The notes below the pieces were generated by a model. The model did no database searches. It was not told where the DNA came from and was given only the letters and a program-made list of their open reading frames with translations. From positions 248,001-312,000 of the forward strand of contig JAVYIG010000898.1 of assembly GCA_035222895.1 (NCBI GenBank): DNA of 64,000 nt, written 5' to 3'. Of the stretch, positions 1 to 9,152 are shown one piece after another. Each line of letters begins with the position of its first letter. Positions within the stretch are counted from its first letter, which is position 1. The translations under genes and the position numbers were made by a program. The stretch comes from Strongylocentrotus droebachiensis (Eukaryota > Echinodermata > Echinoidea > Camarodonta > Strongylocentrotidae).

Positions 1-104
1 TATCTTTCTTAAAAAGAATGGTATGGTCTCCTAAGTGGTATCATTATGTTGCGCTTGAGCTTCTCTACCTGTTCGCGCCATCGGTTTATGTTTCTCATCC
101 TTAT

Positions 105-162
105 TTATTGCGCGATGTTGAAAACGATTAAATCGCGTATATACTGTCATATTGCGCAATAA
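105..162 (+). other. Stem-forming inverted repeat in type A tail
   Basis: TTATTGCGC at 105-113 is the exact reverse complement of GCGCAATAA at 154-162, separated by 40 bases. A competing shorter pair, CGCGAT at 111-116 and ATCGCG at 132-137, lies inside. Types B, C and D break one or both stems. Type E lacks the whole region and carries the CCATGG inverted-repeat block in its place. Confidence 0.65.
150..161. other. 12-bp perfect palindrome TATTGCGCAATA in type A
   Basis: The core ATTGCGCAAT is identical to the palindromic consensus bound by C/EBP-family bZIP proteins. It occurs once per type A unit. Type B has ATTGTGCAAT, type D ATTGCACAAT and type C ATTTTTCAAT, so only A keeps it intact. 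Whether anything binds it is unknown; it could simply be a chance palindrome in an amplified sequence. Confidence 0.6.
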
Positions 163-210
163 AAGAGTCATTTGAAGCATTTTTTACATTTTCAACATCA
201 CATTTGCAAA

Positions 211-414
211 TATCTTTCTTAAAAAGAATGGTATGGTCTCCTAAGTGGTATCATTATGTTGCGCTTGAGCTTCTCTACCTGTTCGCGACATCGGTTTATG
301 TTTCTCATCTTTCCCTTAAAAAAATGTACCATGGTAACCAACATTCCATGGTAGTCAAAATTACCATGGTGGACCACGGTAACCATGGTTATCATGGTAC
401 ATCACATTTGCAAA
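211..414 (+). repeat. Type E satellite monomer (204 bp) with CCATGG block, exemplar
   Basis: The first 102 bp match type A except for TTCGCGACATCGG. After CATCTTT the normal 94-bp tail (compare 721-814) is replaced by an unrelated 88-bp block at 313-400, after which the unit rejoins the common ATCACATTTGC end. The length is a multiple of three and one frame lacks stops, so tandem E units give long open frames. I count roughly 80 E units in the window by hand, as singletons or as tandem pairs. Confidence 0.9.
313..400 (+). repeat. CCATGG-rich inverted-repeat block of type E
   Basis: The 88-bp block holds four CCATGG sites (329-334, 346-351, 364-369, 383-388). An outer 17-bp inverted repeat with one mismatch pairs 324-340 with 386-402. 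An inner perfect 8-bp inverted repeat pairs 346-353 with 362-369 around an 8-base loop. It could extrude as a cruciform or fold as a hairpin in RNA. Its origin is not visible: it could be a small element remnant, or foreign filler captured in a repair event and then spread by array homogenisation. Confidence 0.8.
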
Positions 415-828
415 TATCTTTCTTAAAAAGAATGGTATGGTCTCCTAAGTGGTATCATTATGTTGCGCTTGAGCTTCTCTACCTGTTCGCGACATCGGTT
501 TATGTTTCTCATCTTTCCCTTAAAAAAATGTACCATGGTAACCAACATTCCATGGTAGTCAAAATTACCATGGTGGACCACGGTAACCATGGTTATCATG
601 GTACATCACATTTGCAAATATCTTTCTTAAAAAGAATGGTATGGTCTCCTAAGTGGTATCATTATGTTGCGCTTGAGCTTCTCTACCTGTTCGCGCCATC
701 GGTTTATGTTTCTCATCTTTATTTATTGCGCGATGTTGAAAACGATTAAATCGCGTATATACTGTCATATTGCGCAATAAAAGAGTCATTTGAAGCATTT
801 TTTACATTTGCAACATCACATTTGCAAA

Positions 829-1133
829 TATCTTTCTTAAAAAGAATGGTATGGTCTCCTAAGTGGTATCATTATGTTGCGCTTGAGCTTCTCTACCTGT
901 TCGCGTCATCGGTTTATGTTTTTCATCTTTATTTATTGCGCTTAGAATGCTATGGTCTCCTAAATGGTATCATTATGTTGCGCTTGAGCTTCTCTACCTG
1001 TTCGCGACATCGGTTTATGTTTCTCATCTTTCCCTTAAAAAAATGTACCATGGTAACCAACATTCCATGGTAGTCAAAATTACCATGGTGGACCACGGTA
1101 ACCATGGTTATCATGGTACATCACATTTGCAAA
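829..1133 (+). repeat. Type F truncated unit fused to type E (101+204 bp), exemplar
   Basis: The F part (829 to about 941) has TTCGCGTCATCGG and GTTTTTCATC and ends at ATTGCGC. It jumps straight to TTAGAATGCTATGGTCTCC, which is homologous to the AAAGAATGGTATGGTCTCC near the start of a normal unit. The phase gap between the two TATGGTCTCC copies (850 and 951) is 101 bp, so about 95 bp of a 196-bp unit are missing. The downstream E also carries CCTAAATGG instead of CCTAAGTGG. By hand I count about 37 such junctions, so a single deletion event was amplified with the higher-order units. Confidence 0.87.
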
Positions 1134-1329
1134 TATCTTTCTTAAAAAGAATGGTATGGTCTCCTAAGTGGTATCATTGTGTTGCGCTTGAGCTTCTCTA
1201 CCTGTTCGCGCCATCGGTTTATGTTTCTCATCCTTATTTATTGCGCGGTGTTGAAAACGATTAAATCGCGTATATACTGTCATATTTTTCAATAAAAGAG
1301 TCATTTGAAGCATTTTTTACATTTGCAAA
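1134..1329 (+). repeat. Type C satellite monomer (196 bp), exemplar
   Basis: Unit without the 14-bp extension. Diagnostic states are CATTGTGTTGCGC, CCTTATTTATTGCGCGGTG and CATATTTTTCAATAAAAG, which destroys the ATTGCGCAAT palindrome. C units are often adjacent to each other, for example 16,632-16,827 and 16,828-17,023, and one-unit copy-number differences between higher-order repeats involve this type. Confidence 0.88.
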
Positions 1330-2040
1330 TATCTTTCTTAAAAAGAATGGTATGGTCTCCTAAGTGGTATCATTATGTTGCGCTTGAGCTTCTCTACCTG
1401 TTTGCGCCATCGGTTTATGTTTCTCATCTTTATTTATTGCGCGATGTTGAAAACGATTAAATCGCGTATATACTGTCATATTGCACAATAAAAAGCCATT
1501 TGAAGCAAGTTTTACATTTGCAAATATCTTTCTTAAAAAAATCAACTCGGTCTCCTAAGTGGTATCATTATGCTGCGCTTGAGCTTCTCTATCTGTTCGC
1601 GTCATCGGTTTATGTTTTTCATCTTTATTTATTACGCTTAGAATGCTATGGTCTCCTAAATGGTATCATTATGTTGCGCTTGAGCTTCTCTACCTGTTCG
1701 CGACATCGGTTTATGTTTCTCATCTTTCCCTTAAAAAAATGTACCATGGTAACCAACATTCCATGGTAGTCAAAATTACCATGGTGGACCACGGTAACCA
1801 TGGTTATCATGGTACATCACATTTGCAAATATCTTTCTTAAAAAGAATGGTATGGTCTCCTAAGTGGTATCATTATGTTGCGCTTGAGCTTCTCTACCTG
1901 TTCGCGCCATCGGTTTATGTTTCTCATCCTTATTTATTGCGCGATGTTGAAAACGATTAAATCGCGTATATACTGTCATATTGCGCAATAAAAGAGTCAT
2001 TTGAAGCATTTTTTTACATTTTCAACATCACATTTGCAAA

Positions 2041-2219
2041 TATCTTTCTTAAAAAGAATGGTATCATTATGTTGCGCTTGAGCTTCTCTACCTGTTCGCG
2101 CCATCGGTTTATGTTTCTCATCCTTATTTATTGCGCGGTGTTGAAAACGATTAAATCGCGTATATACTGTCATATTGTGCAATAAAAGCGTCATTTGAAG
2201 CATTTTTTACATTTGCAAA
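2041..2219 (+). repeat. Type G satellite monomer with 17-bp deletion (179 bp), exemplar
   Basis: AAAGAATGGTATCATTATG replaces the normal stretch that contains GGTATGGTCTCCTAAGTGGTAT. Exactly 17 bp are missing, one copy of the flanking GGTAT direct repeat plus the 12 bases between the two copies. The rest is type B. The same deletion recurs at about 5,700, 8,718, 11,950, 19,860, 22,066, 23,459, 25,569, 41,093, 43,299, 44,692, 46,802, 60,522 and 63,741. Confidence 0.87.
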
Positions 2220-2429
2220 TATCTTTCTTAAAAAGAATGGTATGGTCTCCTAAGTGGTATCATTATGTTGCGCTTGAGCTTCTCTACCTGTTCGCGCCAT
2301 CGGTTTATGTTTCTCATCCTTATTTATTGCGCGATGTTGAAAACGATTAAATCGCGTATATACTGTCATATTGCGCAATAAAAGAGTCATTTGAAGCATT
2401 TTTTACATTTTCAACATCACATTTGCAAA

Positions 2430-2625
2430 TATCTTTCTTAAAAAGAATGGTATGGTCTCCTAAGTGGTATCATTATGTTGCGCTTGAGCTTCTCTACCTG
2501 TTCGCGCCATCGGTTTATGTTTCTCATCCTTATTTATTGCGCGGTGTTGAAAACGATTAAATCGCGTATATACTGTCATATTGTGCAATAAAAGAGTAAT
2601 TTGAAGCATTTTTTACATTTGCAAA
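2430..2625 (+). repeat. Type B satellite monomer (196 bp), exemplar
   Basis: Unit with CATTATGTTGCGC, GCGCGGTG and CATATTGTGCAATAAAAG. It lacks the 14-bp extension. The last part varies: GAGTAATTTG here, GAGTCATTTG or GCGTCATTTG elsewhere. B commonly follows an A unit and precedes E. Confidence 0.86.
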
Positions 2626-3028
2626 TATCTTTCTTAAAAAGAATGGTATGGTCTCCTAAGTGGTATCATTATGTTGCGCTTGAGCTTCTCTACCTGTTCG
2701 CGACATCGGTTTATGTTTCTCATCTTTCCCTTAAAAAAATGTACCATGGTAACCAACATTCCATGGTAGTCAAAATTACCATGGTGGACCACGGTAACCA
2801 TGGTTATCATGGTACATCACATTTGCAAATATCTTTCTTAAAAAGAATGGTATGGTCTCCTAAGTGGTATCATTATGTTGCGCTTGAGCTTCTCTACCTG
2901 TTCGCGCCGTCGGTTTATGTTTCTCATCTTTATTTATTGCGCGATGTTGAAAACGATTAAATCGCGTATATACTGTCATATTGCGCAATAAAAGAGTCAT
3001 TTGAAGCATTTTTTACATTTGCAACATC

Positions 3029-6000
3029 ACATTTGCAAATATCTTTCTTAAAAAGAATGGTATGGTCTCCTAAGTGGTATCATTATGTTGCGCTTGAGCT
3101 TCTCTACCTGTTCGCGTCATCGGTTTATGTTTTTCATCTTTATTTATTGCGCTTAGAATGCTATGGTCTCCTAAATGGTATCATTATGTTGCGCTTGAGC
3201 TTCTCTACCTGTTCGCGACATCGGTTTATGTTTCTCATCTTTCCCTTAAAAAAATGTACCATGGTAACCAACATTCCATGGTAGTCAAAATTACCATGGT
3301 GGACCACGGTAACCATGGTTATCATGGTACATCACATTTGCAAATATCTTTCTTAAAAAGAATGGTATGGTCTCCTAAGTGGTATCATTATGTTGCGCTT
3401 GAGCTTCTCTACCTGTTCGCGCCATCGGTTTATGTTTCTCATCCTTATTTATTGCGCGGTGTTGAAAACGATTAAATCGCGTATATACTGTCATATTGTG
3501 CAATAAAAGCGTCATTTGAAGCATTTTTTACATTTGCAAATATCTTTCTTAAAAAGAATGGTATGGTCTCCTAAGTGGTATCATTATGTTGCGCTTGAGC
3601 TTCTCTACCTGTTCGCGCCATCGGTTTATGTTTCTCATCCTTATTTATTGCGCGATGTTGAAAACGATTAAATCGCGTATATACTGTCATATTGCGCAAT
3701 AAAAGAGTCATTTGAAGCATTTTTTACATTTTCAACATCACATTTGCAAATATCTTTCTTAAAAAGAATGGTATGGTCTCCTAAGTGGTATCATTATGTT
3801 GCGCTTGAGCTTTTCTACCTGTTCGCGCCATCGGTTTATGTTTCTCATCCTTATTTATTGCGCGGTGTTGAAAACGATTAAATCGCGTATATACTGTCAT
3901 ATTGTGCAATAAAAGAGTCATTTGAAGCATTTTTTACATTTGCAAATATCTTTCTTAAAAAGAATGGTATGGTCTCCTAAGTGGTATCATTATGTTGCGC
4001 TTGAGCTTCTCTACCTGTTCGCGACATCGGTTTATGTTTCTCATCTTTCCCTTAAAAAAATGTACCATGGTAACCAACATTCCATGGTAGTCAAAATTAC
4101 CATGGTGGACCACGGTAACAAATGGTTATCATGGTACATCACATTTGCAAATATCTTTCTTAAAAAGAATGGTATGGTCTCCTAAGTGGTATCATTATGT
4201 TGCGCTTGAGCTTCTCTACCTGTTCGCGACATCGGTTTATGTTTCTCATCTTTCCCTTAAAAAAATGTACCATGGTAACTAACATTCCATGGTAGTCAAA
4301 ATTACCATGGTGGACCACGGTAACCATGGTTATCATGGTACATCACATTTGCAAATATCTTTCTTAAAAAGAATGGTATGGTCTCCTAAGTGGTATCATT
4401 ATGTTGCGCTTGAGCTTCTCTACCTGTTCGCGCCATCGGTTTATGTTTCTCATCTTTATTTATTGCGCGATGTTGAAAACGATTAAATCGCGTATATACT
4501 GTCATATTGCGCAATAAAAGAGTCATTTGAAGCATTTTTTACATTTGCAACATCACATTTGCAAATATCTTTCTTAAAAAGAATGGTATGGTCTCCTAAG
4601 TGGTATCATTATGTTGCGCTTGAGCTTCTCTACCTGTTCGCGTCATCGGTTTATGTTTTTCATCTTTATTTATTGCGCTTAGAATGCTATGGTCTCCTAA
4701 ATGGTATCATTATGTTGCGCTTGAGCTTCTCTACCTGTTCGCGACATCGGTTTATGTTTCTCATCTTTCCCTTAAAAAAATGTACCATGGTAACCAACAT
4801 TCCATGGTAGTCAAAATTACCATGGTGGACCACGGTAACCATGGTTATCATGGTACATCACATTTGCAAATATCTTTCTTAAAAAGAATGGTATGGTCTC
4901 CTAAGTGGTATCATTGTGTTGCGCTTGAGCTTCTCTACCTGTTCGCGCCATCGGTTTATGTTTCTCATCCTTATTTATTGCGCGGTGTTGAAAACGATTA
5001 AATCGCGTATATACTGTCATATTTTTCAATAAAAGAGTCATTTGAAGCATTTTTTACATTTGCAAATATCTTTCTTAAAAAGAATGGTATGGTCTCCTAA
5101 GTGGTATCATTATGTTGCGCTTGAGCTTCTCTACCTGTTTGCGCCATCGGTTTATGTTTCTCATCTTTATTTATTGCGCGATGTTGAAAACGATTAAATC
5201 GCGTATATACTGTCATATTGCGCAATAAAAGAGTCATTTGAAGCATTTTTTACATTTGCAACATCACATTTGCAAATATCTTTCTTAAAAAGAATGGTAT
5301 GGTCTCCTAAGTGGTATCATTGTGTTGCGCTTGAGCTTCTCTACCTGTTCGCGCCATCGGTTTATGTTTCTCATCCTTATTTATTGCGCGGTGTTGAAAA
5401 CGATTAAATCGCGTATATACTGTCATATTTTTCAATAAAAGAGTCATTTGAAGCATTTTTTACATTTGCAAATATCTTTCTTAAAAAGAATGGTATGGTC
5501 TCCTAAGTGGTATCATTATGTTGCGCTTGAGCTTCTCTACCTGTTTGCGCCATCGGTTTATGTTTCTCATCTTTATTTATTGCGCGATGTTGAAAACGAT
5601 TAAATCGCGTATATACTGTCATATTGCGCAATAAAAGAGTCATTTGAAGCATTTTTTACATTTGCAACATCACATTTGCAAATATCTTTCTTAAAAAGAA
5701 TGGTATCATTATGTTGCGCTTGAGCTTCTCTACCTGTTCGCGCCATCGGTTTATGTTTCTCATCCTTATTTATTGCGCGGTGTTGAAAACGATTAAATCG
5801 CGTATATACTGTCATATTGTGCAATAAAAGCGTCATTTGAAGCATTTTTTACATTTGCAAATATCTTTCTTAAAAAGAATGGTATGGTCTCCTAAGTGGT
5901 ATCATTATGTTGCGCTTGAGCTTCTCTACCTGTTCGCGCCATCGGTTTATGTTTCTCATCCTTATTTATTGCGCGGTGTTGAAAACGATTAAATCGCGTA

Positions 6001-9000
6001 TATACTGTCATATTGTGCAATAAAAGAGTCATTTGAAGCATTTTTTACATTTGCAAATATCTTTCTTAAAAAGAATGGTATGGTCTCCTAAGTGGTATCA
6101 TTATGTTGCGCTTGAGCTTCTCTACCTGTTCGCGTCATCGGTTTATGTTTTTCATCTTTATTTATTGCGCTTAGAATGCTATGGTCTCCTAAATGGTATC
6201 ATTATGTTGCGCTTGAGCTTCTCTACCTGTTCGCGACATCGGTTTATGTTTCTCATCTTTCCCTTAAAAAAATGTACCATGGTAACCAACATTCCATGGT
6301 AGTCAAAATTACCATGGTGGACCACGGTAACCATGGTTATCATGGTACATCACATTTGCAAATATCTTTCTTAAAAAGAATGGTATGGTCTCCTAAGTGG
6401 TATCATTATGTTGCGCTTGAGCTTCTCTACCTGTTCGCGCCATCGGTTTATGTTTCTCATCCTTATTTATTGCGCGGTGTTGAAAACGATTAAATCGCGT
6501 ATATACTGTCATATTGTGCAATAAAAGCGTCATTTGAAGCATTTTTTACATTTGCAAATATCTTTCTTAAAAAGAATGGTATGGTCTCCTAAGTGGTATC
6601 ATTATGTTGCGCTTGAGCTTCTCTACCTGTTCGCGCCATCGGTTTATGTTTCTCATCCTTATTTATTGCGCGATGTTGAAAACGATTAAATCGCGTATAT
6701 ACTGTCATATTGCGCAATAAAAGAGTCATTTGAAGCATTTTTTACATTTTCAACATCACATTTGCAAATATCTTTCTTAAAAAGAATGGTATGGTCTCCT
6801 AAGTGGTATCATTATGTTGCGCTTGAGCTTTTCTACCTGTTCGCGCCATCGGTTTATGTTTCTCATCCTTATTTATTGCGCGGTGTTGAAAACGATTAAA
6901 TCGCGTATATACTGTCATATTGTGCAATAAAAGAGTCATTTGAAGCATTTTTTACATTTGCAAATATCTTTCTTAAAAAGAATGGTATGGTCTCCTAAGT
7001 GGTATCATTATGTTGCGCTTGAGCTTCTCTACCTGTTCGCGACATCGGTTTATGTTTCTCATCTTTCCCTTAAAAAAATGTACCATGGTAACCAACATTC
7101 CATGGTAGTCAAAATTACCATGGTGGACCACGGTAACAAATGGTTATCATGGTACATCACATTTGCAAATATCTTTCTTAAAAAGAATGGTATGGTCTCC
7201 TAAGTGGTATCATTATGTTGCGCTTGAGCTTCTCTACCTGTTCGCGACATCGGTTTATGTTTCTCATCTTTCCCTTAAAAAAATGTACCATGGTAACTAA
7301 CATTCCATGGTAGTCAAAATTACCATGGTGGACCACGGTAACCATGGTTATCATGGTACATCACATTTGCAAATATCTTTCTTAAAAAGAATGGTATGGT
7401 CTCCTAAGTGGTATCATTATGTTGCGCTTGAGCTTCTCTACCTGTTCGCGCCATCGGTTTATGTTTCTCATCTTTATTTATTGCGCGATGTTGAAAACGA
7501 TTAAATCGCGTATATACTGTCATATTGCGCAATAAAAGAGTCATTTGAAGCATTTTTTACATTTGCAACATCACATTTGCAAATATCTTTCTTAAAAAGA
7601 ATGGTATGGTCTCCTAAGTGGTATCATTATGTTGCGCTTGAGCTTCTCTACCTGTTCGCGTCATCGGTTTATGTTTTTCATCTTTATTTATTGCGCTTAG
7701 AATGCTATGGTCTCCTAAATGGTATCATTATGTTGCGCTTGAGCTTCTCTACCTGTTCGCGACATCGGTTTATGTTTCTCATCTTTCCCTTAAAAAAATG
7801 TACCATGGTAACCAACATTCCATGGTAGTCAAAATTACCATGGTGGACCACGGTAACCATGGTTATCATGGTACATCACATTTGCAAATATCTTTCTTAA
7901 AAAGAATGGTATGGTCTCCTAAGTGGTATCATTGTGTTGCGCTTGAGCTTCTCTACCTGTTCGCGCCATCGGTTTATGTTTCTCATCCTTATTTATTGCG
8001 CGGTGTTGAAAACGATTAAATCGCGTATATACTGTCATATTTTTCAATAAAAGAGTCATTTGAAGCATTTTTTACATTTGCAAATATCTTTCTTAAAAAG
8101 AATGGTATGGTCTCCTAAGTGGTATCATTATGTTGCGCTTGAGCTTCTCTACCTGTTTGCGCCATCGGTTTATGTTTCTCATCTTTATTTATTGCGCGAT
8201 GTTGAAAACGATTAAATCGCGTATATACTGTCATATTGCGCAATAAAAGAGTCATTTGAAGCATTTTTTACATTTGCAACATCACATTTGCAAATATCTT
8301 TCTTAAAAAGAATGGTATGGTCTCCTAAGTGGTATCATTGTGTTGCGCTTGAGCTTCTCTACCTGTTCGCGCCATCGGTTTATGTTTCTCATCCTTATTT
8401 ATTGCGCGGTGTTGAAAACGATTAAATCGCGTATATACTGTCATATTTTTCAATAAAAGAGTCATTTGAAGCATTTTTTACATTTGCAAATATCTTTCTT
8501 AAAAAGAATGGTATGGTCTCCTAAGTGGTATCATTATGTTGCGCTTGAGCTTCTCTACCTGTTTGCGCCATCGGTTTATGTTTCTCATCTTTATTTATTG
8601 CGCGATGTTGAAAACGATTAAATCGCGTATATACTGTCATATTGCGCAATAAAAGAGTCATTTGAAGCATTTTTTACATTTGCAACATCACATTTGCAAA
8701 TATCTTTCTTAAAAAGAATGGTATCATTATGTTGCGCTTGAGCTTCTCTACCTGTTCGCGCCATCGGTTTATGTTTCTCATCCTTATTTATTGCGCGGTG
8801 TTGAAAACGATTAAATCGCGTATATACTGTCATATTGTGCAATAAAAGCGTCATTTGAAGCATTTTTTACATTTGCAAATATCTTTCTTAAAAAGAATGG
8901 TATGGTCTCCTAAGTGGTATCATTATGTTGCGCTTGAGCTTCTCTACCTGTTCGCGCCATCGGTTTATGTTTCTCATCCTTATTTATTGCGCGGTGTTGA

Positions 9001-9152
9001 AAACGATTAAATCGCGTATATACTGTCATATTGTGCAATAAAAGAGTCATTTGAAGCATTTTTTACATTTGCAAATATCTTTCTTAAAAAGAATGGTATG
9101 GTCTCCTAAGTGGTATCATTATGTTGCGCTTGAGCTTCTCTACCTGTTCGCG
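3029..9152 (+). repeat. Tandem higher-order repeat, 3,018-bp period
   Basis: The order of monomer types in 3,029-6,046 is repeated in 6,047-9,064, with the match running on to 9,152 at an offset of 3,018 bp. Private variants confirm it: GAGCTTTTCTACC at about 3,810 and 6,828, GGTAACAAATGG at about 4,115 and 7,133, and GGTAACTAACATT at about 4,275 and 7,293. The match begins at the ACATTTGC before an F unit and ends where an F unit (TCATCGG at 6,135) aligns with an E unit (ACATCGG at 9,153). Confidence 0.88.

Larger units (their letters stand above)
1..210 (+). repeat. Type A satellite monomer (210 bp), exemplar
   Basis: Full-length 210-bp unit. Diagnostic states are TTCGCGCCATCGG, GCGCGATG, an intact ATTGCGCAAT palindrome at 151-160, and a 14-bp extension (ACATCACATTTGCA) before the next unit. 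This subtype has TTTTCAAC before the extension; a second subtype, for example 619-828, has TTTGCAAC. A third subtype, for example 13,424-13,633, has TTTGCGCC in place of TTCGCGCC. The extension accounts exactly for the 210 versus 196 bp difference from types B and C. Confidence 0.9.

Noticed and set aside
80..96. CENP-B-box-like TTCGCGCCATCGG in each monomer
   Set aside because: The CENP-B core needs TTCG and CGGG separated by seven bases with an A in place; here the spacing is six and the last G is missing. It is a near miss only.
329..388. CCATGG clusters as start-codon (Kozak-like) or restriction-avoidance signals
   Set aside because: The four sites belong to one inverted-repeat block copied with each E unit; there is no gene downstream.
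204..749. Open frames of 65-187 codons on the plus strand, repeated throughout the array
   Set aside because: They are periodic shadows of the satellite, overlap each other in different frames, begin and end at the same monomer positions, and resemble no family I know.
5600..5845. 81-codon minus-strand frames recurring at each A/G junction
   Set aside because: They appear only because the 17-bp deletion in type G joins two frames; there is no coding signature and they have the same sequence in every copy.
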